Of a DNA stretch of 64,000 nucleotides, positions 11,801 to 24,218 are shown one piece after another. Numbering within the stretch: the first letter of the stretch is position 1; each line of letters opens with the position of its first letter. Below the pieces are notes generated by a model that was not told where the DNA came from, made no database searches, and was given only the letters and a program-made list of their open reading frames with translations. The position numbers and the translations under genes were made by a program. The DNA comes from Carex sylvatica (Eukaryota > Streptophyta > Magnoliopsida > Poales > Cyperaceae): assembly GCA_964058845.1 (NCBI GenBank), contig CAXKVR010000034.1, positions 124,001-188,000 of the forward strand, read 5' to 3'.

Positions 11801-14800
11801 CTTTTAAGGGGACCCTAGTCAACAAAATGCACCTCTGTTTTACGGGGGAGCAACTGTGACCTTGTAAATGGTTTTCTGTAAAGCTAAGAAAAAAAATCAA
11901 AGTGGCTGCTTGGCTTGTTCATCTCCATATTTGATTTATTGCTGCCTGTATGATCAGAACCGTAGAATACGGGGCTTATTTGAGAAGTGCACGATAGATC
12001 ACGAGGCAAGGATGGAAACTTTGCAAAACTGTATCAGAGAGAAGTTACAATCAGATGCAAGATGGAGGCAACTCCAAGAAGATTCTAATAAATCTGTATG
12101 TTTGTTTTACCTAAACCCATCACCTATTAGCTTTTGCCTCAACTCATTGCCTACTTCGTTGGGTTCCTGGTACTTTATTTGTTGGGATTGACATGTATTT
12201 CTTGCATGTGAGTGCTGATCTAGTGAAGTGTGTACCTGGATATTAGGGTTAGCAAAAATGTCAGGTTTGGGAATAATAATATTTTAAATATATTTTATAT
12301 GGTACACAAATGGCCTGATTCGTCCAACTTGACCTGTATAAGTTTGAAGAAACAAGTGACGCTGTTATCTCCTGCGAAGTATCAGAAACTATGTAGTTTG
12401 AGTTAGTAGGAGCATTGGTTGTTAGACTGCTAGTTGGGAAATCAAATTTCCATTTTTTTTCTACCTTGTCCCTACACTGATCCCACTTGTCAGTAGTGTA
12501 TCCCCATGCATGTACTGCTTAATGGGCGAGCTGGTTGATGACCCATGAATCCGGCCTTACATGTAGAAAATCAAGGACCTGAAACAACCCATCAAACTCC
12601 TGTAAATGTCAGCTAAGTATCAACAGACCAACAATTATGTCTGAATAAAATGCTGCCAAGTACTGGTGATTTTATAGGACAATTGCAAAGTTGCTGTTAC
12701 GTGCTGGTACCAGGCTGATCTGAACCAACGCAAAACTAATTCTTCTTAATGAACTGCTCCACAACATCGTAGGACCAATTTTCTCTTTCTCATTTGTTTT
12801 TTATGTTCTGGGGTTTTAGATGAGGCATTGAAAACAAGTTTTTGTTTCTTGAACTAAGAGGAAAAAAAAGATTGAAATTGAGCGTACTGATATATCTTGC
12901 CACATAGAACTCTTGTTGCAGTCATTAGTCATAACTAAGGAAATATTTGTATACATCAGACTTTGGATTAAGCGAAGTTACTTGCTTTGGGGAAAGGGGA
13001 AAAGTATTAAACTCGAGCATCTTTCTTTTATGTTTTTTGTAGCTGGAGGTTGACTTGTCCACTGTGGAAGCTGTTCAACTGGACACACACACCACAAGTT
13101 TAATGGGAGAGGAGGCTGACACATTAAGGGCTAGCTACATCCGTAGGCTGGCAGCTGTACTCTTGCAACATATTCCAGCCTTCTGGAGATTAGCTTTATC
13201 AGTTTTCAGTGGTAAATTTGCCAAGGTACAATACTCTTTGATCAAACTTCATATTTTCTGGGCTTTTCTAATTGAATATGCGGTCATAATGTGTATATGT
13301 TTTTGTTTTTTATTCTTTTTGACTGGGTTGGTGGTTGGGGATAAATTGGAGGTATTCCTTGCATAAGCTAATGCATTTGCAAATTTTCATAGTCTACTGC
13401 TGGAAATGTGATTCATGATGCTGAAGCAAATGGTAAGCTGAATGGAAACAAAACCGAAGAGAAATCTGGCGAGACTAAGTATTCGAACCACACTCTAGAA
13501 GAGGTTGCTAGCATGGTTAATTCTACTTTATCTGTGTTAGATGCAAAGGTACCATACATTTCTTCTGTAGGATTTGATCGTCAACTACATAGTTCATAAC
13601 TAGCACAAATAAATGACATTGCTCACTAGTTACTAGTTCTATATGATAAAATAGGTCCAGGCTACATTTCGTGATTTTGAAGAATCGAACATTCTCTCTC
13701 CTTACATGAGTGATACAATAAAAGAGATAGCTAAGGCTTGCCAATCTCTTGAAGGGAAAGACTCCTCCCCTCCTTCTGCAGGTACCCCCTCCCTCTCTCT
13801 CACTGCTAAAAGTTATAGCAATATTTGAGAAAAGTATTTGCAGTAAGCATTAACTATCTTGCGTTTCTGGCAGTTAAAATACTGCGAGGATTGCATTTTG
13901 AGATGACTAAAGTATACATCATTCGTCTCTGCTCATGGATGCGTACCACCACAAGGGAAATCTCCAGCGAAGAGGTGTGGGTCACTCTCTCCACTCTCGA
14001 AAGGAACAAATCCCCTTATGCAATTTCATATATGCCTCTCGAGTTCCGTGAATTAATAATCTCATCCATGGATCGCATTGATATGTAAGCCAATTTCTCT
14101 TCCATATTCATTTACTCTCGATACTTGTTGCTGGTTTTTAAAGGTGGATATAATAATTTGTTTGATTAAGCATTTCTATTATTTTTAATAGCATGCTTCA
14201 GTATTTGAGAAATGAAACAAGCAAGTACGACATCTCGGAACCTCTTCATGAAATACAAGAGTCTGTCAGACTTGCATTTCTGAACAGCTTTCTTGATTTT
14301 GCTGGTACATGCTAATGCACATTTCGCCCCTCTCTCTCTCCCCCTCATCCGCCGCCTCATTTATATGTATCTGTCTCTCTTAAAATGCTTTTACAACCTT
14401 TTGAACTCCTTTTTCTGATGCTAATGATTCAGGTTATCTTGAGGGGTTGGGAGGCGAGCTAATAGCTCTAAGTAAATCAAATCGTAGTTCTATTAATTTG
14501 CATAACAGCTATCTTCATGGCCTAGAGAGTGACATTGCGTTAAATGGATTTGGTGAAGGTGCTAGTGATATGCATAGAAAGCTATTAATTGTTTTGAGCA
14601 ACATTGGGTATTGCAAAGAGGAGCTTTCCTGTGATCTATATAACAAGTACAAGCACATATGGTTGAGGTATTTTGCTTGAATCGTTATTGAGTTGTTCGA
14701 TTCTTCCAATTTTATCTGGATTAATGACTTGACTCCTATTGATTGCAAACTTGACCTGATGCAGGGCTGGAGATGAGAACAATTCTGATATGCGAGATCT

Positions 14801-15304
14801 GACTACCTCTTTTTCGGCATTGGAAGAGAAAGTTTTGGAACAATATACATTCGCAAAGGTATCATACATTGTGATTCCATCTGATTCAATACTTTATGTT
14901 ACAATTTTCAACGTTGAACACAGCATGATGCCTAATGCTATGTTTGATAGGAGTATAATATGTGGGGATAAGGGGACAACACTCATCCCTTGCAAGAGTG
15001 GTGATAAGAGTTATCCCATTTAACTAGCTGATAGATCCCGAATTATGCCCTGTTTTGCCTTTCATGGAACCTCAAAAGTACTACATAACACTTTTATGTG
15101 TAATTATGAGTTGACCTACTAGTCTTGAAATATCTCTCACAGTATAATAAATGTTTGCTTTTCATTATGTTTTAGTCAAATGTGATTAGAAATGCTGCTC
15201 TTAAATATCTGCTGGATTCTGGAGTTCAATGGGGAGCTGCTCCTGCTGTGAAGGTACCGGGTATATGTAAATATCAAAAGATTTCACTAATATTTTGTCC
15301 CCCA

Positions 15305-15343
<39 letters not shown>

Positions 15344-16852
15344 ACTTCTATCTAATTCAGGGTATTAGGGATGCTACTATAGAGCTACTGCACATTCTAG
15401 TAGCTGTGCATGCGGAGGTATATACTTCTCTTTTTTTGGCTAGTAAAAAGATATATGTTAGTTAATCTTTAGAGTACTTTCCTTGAAAGTCACTTTTCAA
15501 CATTTTAATGAAACAATTTAAGATCTAATGTGATCATTGCCTGTTTTAAATGTGTATAGGTGTATTCTGGTGCAAAGCCTTTACTGGAGAAGACATTGAC
15601 AATACTTGTGGAGGGTTTGATAGACACTTACCTTAGTCTTTTTCATGAAAGCAAATCCAAAGGTCTCAAATCTCTTGACACCAACGGTTTTTGTCAGCTC
15701 ATGCTTGAGGTTTTCTCTCTTCCACTAATATTATGGGTACTGGTATATACCCGTTTGAATAATTTATAAAAATCCGCCAACTCTTGATATTTGTGCAGCT
15801 GGATTATTTTGAGACGGTGTTGAATGCATATTTTTCACAAGAGGCACACCAAGCACTGAAGTCACTGCAAGGGAACCTTCTAGATAAGGCATGTGAAAGT
15901 GCATCAGATGAGACTCCAGGTCACCACCGGCGACCGACACGTGGAAGTGATGATCCAATGGCTGATGATCGATCCAATCCCTCTGTGTCTGCTGATGACC
16001 TCCTAGTAAGATCCTTATCCTCTTTTTCTTTTTTCTTTTTTCTTTTGACATTTGAAAATGACCATGCATTATTGTTGAGTTTGCAGAAAGCTCATCTCTT
16101 TTCTGATTTTTGCAAAAAAAAAGTCCCCCGTGATGTTCTAATTTAGCTTCTATTAGTTCTCACAATTTTGCGATGTGAAGAACATGGTAGTTAATAGTCC
16201 AAGTACGACCATAGCTGTTTGAGATTTCTTGGGTTTTGTCAAATATCATGAATGTACTACTGAACATATTAAGTAAAGTTGTTTATTTGCCAGTCAAATT
16301 ATTAGTAGACATTAGTACATTACTAGCTTTCATTTTGGATTTTGTTGTAAGAAATAATTGTAAATTGTTGATCTCGATTTGAACTTTGTTGGAGAAAAAA
16401 ATTTATTGCAAAATATCTCTTGGAGTTGCTTTTTCTCGAAACGAAGGTTACTTCATTAAAGCCTTTGACACTCATCTAATGATGCAACTAATTTAAAGGA
16501 CTCTGGCTTATTTTACCAATTAACTGCACTTATAAACAATCTACAAAAATGCTTGTGTTGCTTCAAAAATTAATTTATTTCTTTTCAGGCACTTGCACAG
16601 CAGTACAGTAACGATCTTCTAGAGGGAGAACTAGAGAGGACTCGGCTAAACATCTCATGTTTCATTGATTCATCTCTCCCCGTCAACTATGCACCCCAAC
16701 CACCTCAACCAGCACCTGTTGTATCTGCACCAGTTGCTCCAAAACCCATGTACCCATCTTTTAGAGAAGGAAGCGTCGCATCCCCTAGCTTCAGGCGTCA
16801 GCAAAACTCTCCTTTGGTTGGTTCACCTGCCGTCTCACGCCGACGCAGGTGA
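8815..16852 (+). CDS. SEC5: Exocyst complex subunit SEC5
   Basis: SEC5 is a core subunit of the octameric exocyst, which tethers secretory vesicles to the plasma membrane. I rebuilt 21 exons: 8815-9237, 9790-9932, 10018-10112, 10373-10567, 10721-10848, 11095-11253, 11350-11454, 11561-11635, 11958-12095, 13043-13225, 13393-13548, 13655-13781, 13874-14084, 14192-14304, 14433-14667, 14765-14858, 15176-15253, 15361-15417, 15560-15709, 15799-16005, 16589-16852. All phases agree and give 1,111 aa, close to Arabidopsis SEC5A (about 1,090). The N-terminus (MASDSDEEDRLLQMALKEQE) and an acidic, low-complexity region to about residue 145 precede the conserved Sec5 body, with DLKGRTQQKKQLVKENFDCF near residue 258. 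The C-terminus is proline/serine-rich and ends SRRRR-stop. Intron 3 uses a GC donor. The stop codon and 3' UTR are the start of a tandem triplication. Confidence 0.95.
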
Positions 16853-17198
16853 ATAATTCAGTCAACATTTTCTTTTATTTCTTCTTTTATCTTCCTTTTT
16901 CCCTCTTTTTCTTGGGGTTTGTTCTCATTTGTATTGTATCTCCGTTGTTGTGGATTTGTTTGTGAGCTATTCTTTGGTTTTTGTAAGATATCCTGTTGTA
17001 TGATATCAATGTGACGTAGAATGTCTGCAATCTGTAATTTCTCTGGAAAACTATATGTTGTTGTTGTATTTATTGTTGTGAGTATAGAGATGATTTTGAA
17101 TGGTCATTGAATTCTTATCATCTTACATCTATATAATTTATTTCTATTTTGAGGTAGAAACGTATTTTTAGTTATTTATTTTCTGCGTTCATATCTTG

Positions 17199-17724
17199 TA
17201 GAGGATTGCTCTCGGACCGGGTTCGGGCGGACCGGGCGTACCCGGGGTCGGGTACGGGTTTGGGTCGGGTACGGGTAAGTCGGGTATACTCGGGTATATT
17301 TTTCAAAATCCGTACCCGACCCGAGTTATACCCATGCCTGTGGTACTCGGCACGGGTAGGGCGGTTTGGGTCGGGTACCCATTTTTATTTTTATTTTCCT
17401 ATTTTTTTAGGCGGCAAATTCGAAATTTCAAAAAAAATTGAATTTTTTTGAATTTTTTTGAATTTTTTTGAATTTTTTTTGAATTTTTTTGAATTTTTCT
17501 AAATTTTTCTGAATTTTTTTGAATTTTTTAACGGGTTCGGGTCGGGTCGGGCGTAAATCGGACCGGGTTTGCTCGGGTTTTGAACCAAATAACCGTACCC
17601 TACCCGTTTTTTACCCGTACCCATTTACTCGACCCATACCCGGGCTCAGACACGGGTAACCCGGGTACCGGGCACGGGCGGGTACGGGTCGGGTCCGCCC
17701 CCGATGGGTATTTGCAAACCACTA
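17199..17724. mobile_element. GC-rich hAT MITE, copy in repeat unit 1
   Basis: Ends are TAGAGGATTGC and the imperfect inverse GCAAACCACTA. The flanking 8-bp duplication ATATCTTG is perfect (17191-17198 and 17725-17732). The 526-bp body has inverted GGGTCGGGTACGGGT-type arms around a core of GAATTTTTTT repeats. The 81-aa open frame crossing it is repeat-derived and not a gene. Confidence 0.85.
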
Positions 17725-18558
17725 ATATCTTGTGCTGAGAGCACATTTCAGTGCTAAATTCGATTTATCCGACCGCTTCAAGATTCAAGCAACACCATGT
17801 TCAAAAATTCATTCTGAAAATTCACCCGTTCGTGTGCCATGCAGCGCATGCATGTAAATATAATGCAGTGCGCGACAGAGTTGGTTTAACTGAACAACCC
17901 GAGGGCAACTAATATGCAGTTTAGTTATGAACAGTGTGAGAAGAGGAGTTTTTTTTTCTTATTACAATACAAACACTACTTTACAGTATTAATTAAATAA
18001 TTAAATAATATTTTTTGAAACTTAAAAAAATACTTTACAGTATTAATTAATAATATGTTAATTATTATGCTCTTTGTTTTTTTTGTCTCTTTAGTCCGTC
18101 TAAGTTATCTTCTATCTAAGGCTTCAAACCTCCTGTCTCTCTCTCCAAATGAAATTGAAAAATTAAAGCAACGAGGGCGGCAAAAATCTGTTATATCTGC
18201 CGACGCAGGTGAATAATTCAGTCAACATTTTCTTTTATTTCTTCTTTTATCTTCCTTTTTCCCTCTTTTTCTTGGGGTTTGTTCTCATTTGTATTGTATC
18301 TCCGTTGTTGTGGATTTGTTTGTGAGCTATTCTTTGGTTTTTGTAAGATATCCTGTTGTATGATATCAATGTGACGTAGAATGTCTGCAATCTGTAATTT
18401 CTCTGGAAAACTATATGTTGTTGTTGTATTTATTGTTGTGAGTATAGAGATGATTTTGAATGGTCATTGAATTCTTATCATCTTACATCTATATAATTTA
18501 TTTCTATTTTGAGGTAGAAACGTATTTTTAGTTATTTATTTTCTGCGTTCATATCTTG

Positions 18559-19084
18559 TAGAGGATTGCTCTCGGACCGGGTTCGGGCGGACCGGGCGTA
18601 CCCGGGGTCGGGTACGGGTTTGGGTCGGGTACGGGTAAGTCGGGTATACTCGGGTATATTTTTCAAAATCCGTACTCGACCCGAGTTATACCCGTGCCTG
18701 TGGTACTCGGCACGGGTAGGGCGGTTTGGGTCGGGTACCCATTTTTATTTTTATTTTCCTATTTTTTTAGGCGGCAAATTCGAAATTTCAAAAAAATTTG
18801 AATTTTTTTGAATTTTTTTGAATTTTTTTGAATTTTTTTTGAATTTTTTTGAATTTTTCTAAATTTTTCTGAATTTTTTTGAATTTTTTAACGGGTTCGG
18901 GTCGGGTCGGGCGTAAATCGGACCGGGTTTGCTCGGGTTTTGAACCAAATAACCGTACCCTACCCGTTTTTTACCCGTACCCATTTACTCGACCCATACC
19001 CGGGCTCAGACACGGGTAACCCGGGTACCGGGCACGGGCGGGTACGGGTCGGGTCCGCCCCCGATGGGTATTTGCAAACCACTA
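18559..19084. mobile_element. GC-rich hAT MITE, copy in repeat unit 2
   Basis: Copy of the element at 17199-17724, carried along by the tandem duplication and not an independent insertion, since the flanks are identical too. Confidence 0.85.
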
Positions 19085-19918
19085 ATATCTTGTGCTGAGA
19101 GCACATTTCAGTGCTAAATTCGATTTATCCGACCGCTTCAAGATTCAAGCAACACCATGTTCAAAAATTCATTCTGAAAATTCACCCGTTCGTGTGCCAT
19201 GCAGCGCATGCATGTAAATATAATGCAGTGCGCGACAGAGTTGGTTTAACTGAACAACCCGAGGGCAACTAATATGCAGTTTAGTTATGAACAGTGTGAG
19301 AAGAGGAGTTTTTTTTTCTTATTACAATACAAACACTACTTTACAGTATTAATTAAATAATTAAATAATATTTTTTGAAACTTAAAAAAATACTTTACAG
19401 TATTAATTAATAATATGTTAATTATTATGCTCTTTGTTTTTTTTGTCTCTTTAGTCCGTCTAAGTTATCTTCTATCTAAGGCTTCAAACCTCCTGTCTCT
19501 CTCTCCAAATGAAATTGAAAAATTAAAGCAACGAGGGCGGCAAAAATCTGTTATATCTGCCGACGCAGGTGAATAATTCAGTCAACATTTTCTTTTATTT
19601 CTTCTTTTATCTTCCTTTTTCCCTCTTTTTCTTGGGGTTTGTTCTCATTTGTATTGTATCTCCGTTGTTGTGGATTTGTTTGTGAGCTATTCTTTGGTTT
19701 TTGTAAGATATCCTGTTGTATGATATCAATGTGACGTAGAATGTCTGCAATCTGTAATTTCTCTGGAAAACTATATGTTGTTGTTGTATTTATTGTTGTG
19801 AGTATAGAGATGATTTTGAATGGTCATTGAATTCTTATCATCTTACATCTATATAATTTATTTCTATTTTGAGGTAGAAACGTATTTTTAGTTATTTATT
19901 TTCTGCGTTCATATCTTG

Positions 19919-20444
19919 TAGAGGATTGCTCTCGGACCGGGTTCGGGCGGACCGGGCGTACCCGGGGTCGGGTACGGGTTTGGGTCGGGTACGGGTAAGT
20001 CGGGTATACTCGGGTATATTTTTCAAAATCCGTACCCGACCCGAGTTATACCCGTGCCTGTGGTACTCGGCACGGGTAGGGCGGTTTGGGTCGGGTACCC
20101 ATTTTTATTTTTATTTTCCTATTTTTTTAGGCGGCAAATTCGAAATTTCAAAAAAATTTGAATTTTTTTGAATTTTTTTGAATTTTTTTGAATTTTTTTT
20201 GAATTTTTTTGAATTTTTCTAAATTTTTCTGAATTTTTTTGAATTTTTTAACGGGTTCGGGTCGGGTCGGGCGTAAATCGGACCGGGTTTGCTCGGGTTT
20301 TGAACCAAATAACCGTACCCTACCCGTTTTTTACCCGTACCCATTTACTCGACCCATACCCGGGCTCAGACACGAGTAACCCGGGTACCGGGCACGGGCG
20401 GGTACGGGTCGGGTCCGCCCCCGATGGGTATTTGCAAACCACTA
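19919..20444. mobile_element. GC-rich hAT MITE, copy in repeat unit 3
   Basis: Third copy carried by the tandem array. It differs from the others by single bases, e.g. CACGAGTAAC where the others read CACGGGTAAC. Confidence 0.85.
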
Positions 20445-20716
20445 ATATCTTGTGCTGAGAGCACATTTCAGTGCTAAATTCGATTTATCCGACCGCTTCA
20501 AGATTCAAGCAACACCATGTTCAAAAATTCATTCTGAAAATTCACCCGTTCGTGTGCCATGCAGCGCATGCATGTAAATATAATGCAGTGCGCGACAGAG
20601 TTGGTTTAACTGAACAACCCGAGGGCAACTAATATGCAGTTTAGTTATGAACAGTGTGAGAAGAGGAGTTTTTTTTTCTTATTACAATACAAACACTACT
20701 TTACAGTATTAATTAA

Positions 20717-21250
20717 ATAATTAAATAATATTTTTTGAAACTTAAAAAAATACTTTACAGTATTAATTAATAATATGTTAATTATTATGCTCTTTGTTTT
20801 TTTTGTCTCTTTAGTCCGTCTAAGTTATCTTCTATCTAAGGCTTCAAACCTCCTGTCTCTCTCTCCAAATGAAATTGAAAAATTAAAGCAACGAGGGCGG
20901 CAAAAATCTGTGAGATGGGAGGCGACTAGGGAAGATGGGGAGAAATCTGTGACTTGACGCGTTTAAAGAGAGAGGCAAGGGACGTTTGGTGCCTTATATT
21001 GAAGAGAACTCAGGCAGACTAAAGAGACCAAAGGGCATAATGGTCAACATATTATTAATTAATATTATAAAATAAATTTTAAAGTTCTAAAAAATATTAT
21101 TTAATTATTTTTTATTTGATGTGTTATAAAGTTAGATTGGGTAAATATGTGAGTTTGTACAATTTTCAAAAAAAATTATGTAATTACTAATTTTGAAAGG
21201 ATAAATATGTAATATTGAAACTTTTGAGGGATATATATGAAATTCCGGGG
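20717..21250. mobile_element. Left-truncated relative of the long-TIR MITE at 26970
   Basis: From about 20717 the sequence runs parallel to 27143-27680, including TCTTTAGTCCGTCTA, AAAGCAACGAGGG, GGCATAATGGTCAACATATT and the right terminal arm ending near 21250. The left arm is missing. Copies 1 and 2 of the tandem array contain only its first ~195 bp (17997-18191 and 19357-19551), so the array's right breakpoint lies inside this MITE. Confidence 0.75.
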
Positions 21251-21630
21251 TCAATTAATCCGACTCGTCTCCTTCTCCTCAAACTAAATCCCAACTAAAT
21301 CCGTTTCTATGTATCAATTAACCAAGTCATTAATATTTTATTTTTTATTTAGAAATTAATTAATTCTTCGAGTAAGAGAATGATTGATTTTTTTTATTTG
21401 AAAAATAAATGAAACCGCAATTAGAGGTGTTTATTGGGTTCAATTTAGGACTGTACAAAATTGTTCGAACTCGCAACTCGTTTATAACTCGCTCGTTAAT
21501 GGCTCGCTTTAACTCGAGTCAGTTTGAACTCGAGTTGGCTGATTCGTTTAATAAATTAGCTGAGTTTGAGCATATCCCAACTCACTCATTTATAACTCGA
21601 GTTATATAACATGAGTTTGCTGGTGCTTAT
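21251..21630. repeat. hAT-like ACTCG-rich remnant
   Basis: Repeated CTCGAGTT, AACTCG and GCTCG words from about 21420 to 21605 (AACTCGAGTCAGTTTGAACTC) resemble the CGAGCTCG-rich subterminal parts of small hAT elements. No clear ends or target duplication were found. Confidence 0.35.
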
Positions 21631-21633
21631 GTA

Positions 21634-23791
21634 TGATGAGTATTTTGTGGACAGGATTTTATGCTTATTTTTATACTCTTTAGACTTTTAAATTTATAAA
21701 TCTACATACTCAAAGAATTTTTTATTGCAAGCGCACAACCTATCCTTGTAGTACTTAAGGTATCGATCCACAGGGAATATGATTAAAAACTAGGCTTAAA
21801 CTTAATTAATTTATTTCAGAAAAAAAGAAGTAAAGTGCAATAAAATAGAATGAGGGGGGGAATTTGTTTAAGTAATCCTAAGTTGGGTTCAATATCCGAG
21901 AATAATAAATTGTAAACAATAGATGTAAATAAAGAAAGTAAAGATTGATTTGCTTTCAAGTTAAGAAGATCTAGGGGTATTCGATCTACAATTTCTTGCT
22001 AATTCAATTTCTTCGGTTTGTTTATATTCATGTTTGATTTTAATGAGGTTTCTAACTTAATTCATTCTTGGAATATTGATGTTATATCTTGGGTGAACGG
22101 ATTAATTTGCCTCAAATTCTATGATTTTTACAAATCCTAGAGGGATATTTAATACACATAATTCAAGACAAACATTAATATTCCAAGAAACTTAAAATTA
22201 GTTTATGATTTGTGTTAGCCTTTGAAACAAATATTGATATAAATACTTTGGGTGAACGGGTTAATGTTCCGTCATTGTTAGGGTTGTCACTCACCTAATC
22301 GAAATTTTTAATACACATAATTCAAAGTATTTCACAATATTTGTTCTAAGGTGTCCAAATTAGGGGTTTGACTTCAGAAATACCTACTTCATCAAATCCT
22401 AACTCTACTTCTGGAGATCCAGTTTATATCCTAGTGTTAATGATTTGATTGATACTCTCCTTAACTCGACCTATGCTAGAGTTTAATGATTAAAGCGAAA
22501 AACAGGACATAGCAAGATTTCTAACTACTTTAATTCATTAAACCTAACATGATACTTATAATTGCAAATATAACGAAATCATAAAGAATAATTCACAGAA
22601 ATCACTATTAAATCAAACAATCATTATAAAAGCAATATAACCGAATAAATATAATTAGACAAGTTCATGCATTGACCTAAACTCCTAAAGAGAGATCTAC
22701 TCCCTCTTGGAGAGATCCATTACAAAAGTTGGCAATAATAAAAGAAATGAAACAAAGAAGTAGTTACACCCTTTATCAAGTCTCAAATCTCAAATATTCC
22801 GAAGTCTTGGTTGAATCTTCTCCTTCTCCTTCATTTGAAAGCTTCAGGGACTTCGAAAAATTCTGCCAATTTATCTCTATATTGTATGAAAATTGGCATG
22901 CACCAAGTGGTGAGAGAGAGAGAGAGGTAAGATGAGAGATCTCCCTTGAATCGAAAATGAACCCCTCTTATATAGCAAAAAATTATGTCCAATTTAGAGG
23001 CTAGAAGGTGGGGTTAGTGGATGCTATCTTTGTCTTGTTTCTCTGGACTGATGTGTCCAAATCTAGCTATCAAAACACATCCCTGGCTCGCTAAAATTAG
23101 AAACTGTGTTGAAAACGTGTATTTCTATCTGTCTGCAGGTCCACTGCGTTTGCACTCTGCATAAGTGCGGGTGGCTGATCCGCACTGGTTCAACTTTCCA
23201 TATTTAACTTAGAAGAAAAATCCTGCAAAATTCTCTGAGTGTGTCTGCACTGGTGGTGAGTGCGGGTGGCTGACCCGCACCGATGAATTTTCTGTGCTGT
23301 TCGGAAGTTTCTGAAATTGGCTAAGTATAGAGTGCGGGTGGATGACCCACACTGGAGGTGAGTGCGTCCGCAGTAGGCTCGGACTTTTTCCTGTGAAGTG
23401 CTGAGATGCTGAAAATTTGTCTAACTACTGAGTACGTTCGCACTGGTGATGAGTGCGTCTGCACTAGACCCCAAACTTCATTTTTTTTTATTTTCTCAGG
23501 TTGTAGATCTTCTCGCTAGTTTTTCAAAAAGTGGTCATACGTAACTTTAAGTTTAGGTGTCCGTTCTGCATTTCTGCTACAGTGCGTCCGCACTGGATCT
23601 GACTGCGGGCGATCCATCCGCACTGGGAGTATTTTTCTTCATTTTTCATTATTTTCTGCACTGTAAAGCCAAAAAAATGCAGTAACTTAATTCTAGATGT
23701 ATTCTATTCAATTTATATTCAAAATAGAAGATATTTGGCGTTATTTTATGATGAAAACTAGATCGAATATGTATATAATTTATACTTATTA
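21634..23791. repeat. LTR-like direct repeat, copy 1
   Basis: Begins TGATGAGTATTTTGTGGACA and ends near TATATAATTTATACTTATTA. It is matched in order by 24219-26140. Shared landmarks are GTACTTAAGGTATCGATCCA, a TTGTAAACAATAGATGTAAA block, TTCATGCATTGACCTAAACT and the closing ATGATGAAAACTA. Wording of this kind (TAGTACTTGAGGTATCGATCC) is common in plant Ty3/gypsy LTRs. A stretch at 23140-23640 holds many short palindromes of the type AGTGCG...CGCACT. No gag or pol coding is present. Confidence 0.55.
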
Positions 23792-24218
23792 AATTCACCC
23801 AAGCTTGAATATTGCTTATTCCCAAGCAACATCTAAACTTGGAACACAATTCGATCTCTAATTTAACTCCATATATCAAGTATACATTTCTCAATCGAAA
23901 AATTTGTATGATCTTGCCAAAATTTAGAAACCTCAATGTAAATTTCTACAAATCTAAAGTTCAATCCTTGGTTAATCATGCTTCACACCACAATTCGATT
24001 ACTCTAACTTTCATTTTCTTAAAGGCTTAGAATTTATAAACTTCAGTTATCTAAATTTGTTACAAAAAATACATTCTTATTTGTGGAAATTCTTTTAGAA
24101 ATCCTCCAAGCTTGGATCAAAGCTTAGGTTAGAAAGTCGTGGATTTCGTGTGTTGATATTTGTAAAATTTAATTTTTGTTTTGTTATTAGAAACCTTACC
24201 AAATCATACAAAAAGCTT
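23792..24218. other. Spacer between the two LTR-like repeats
   Basis: AT-rich, about 430 bp, with no coding sequence and no recognisable tRNA primer-binding site or polypurine tract. If the flanking repeats are LTRs, this would be the whole internal region of a deleted or TRIM-like element. Confidence 0.4.

Larger units (their letters stand above)
16839..20911 (+). repeat. Three 1,360-bp tandem copies starting inside the SEC5 stop region
   Basis: Unit starts are at 16839, 18199 and 19559, each beginning GCCGACGCAGGTGAATAA, i.e. the last four SEC5 codons, the stop and the 3' UTR. Each unit carries a GC-rich hAT MITE and part of a second MITE. The first two units end CAAAAATCTGT plus a 7-base filler TATATCT; the third continues into the full second MITE. 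By eye only a handful of substitutions separate the copies. The first junction looks like non-homologous end joining, because filler is present with no matching flank. The identical second junction suggests later unequal exchange. The copies are recent, or partly an assembly artefact. Confidence 0.95.

Noticed and set aside
17206..20171. Three identical ~81-residue open frames (starting MLSDRVRADRAYPG) repeated every 1,360 bp
   Set aside because: They lie wholly inside the GC-rich hAT MITE. The frame is open only because of GGGTCGGG-type repeats and reads into a poly-GAATTTTTTT core. Repetition is explained by the tandem array.
23140..23640. CRISPR-like array (short repeats with spacers)
   Set aside because: Repeats vary in length and sequence, are plant-transposon associated, and the genome is eukaryotic.
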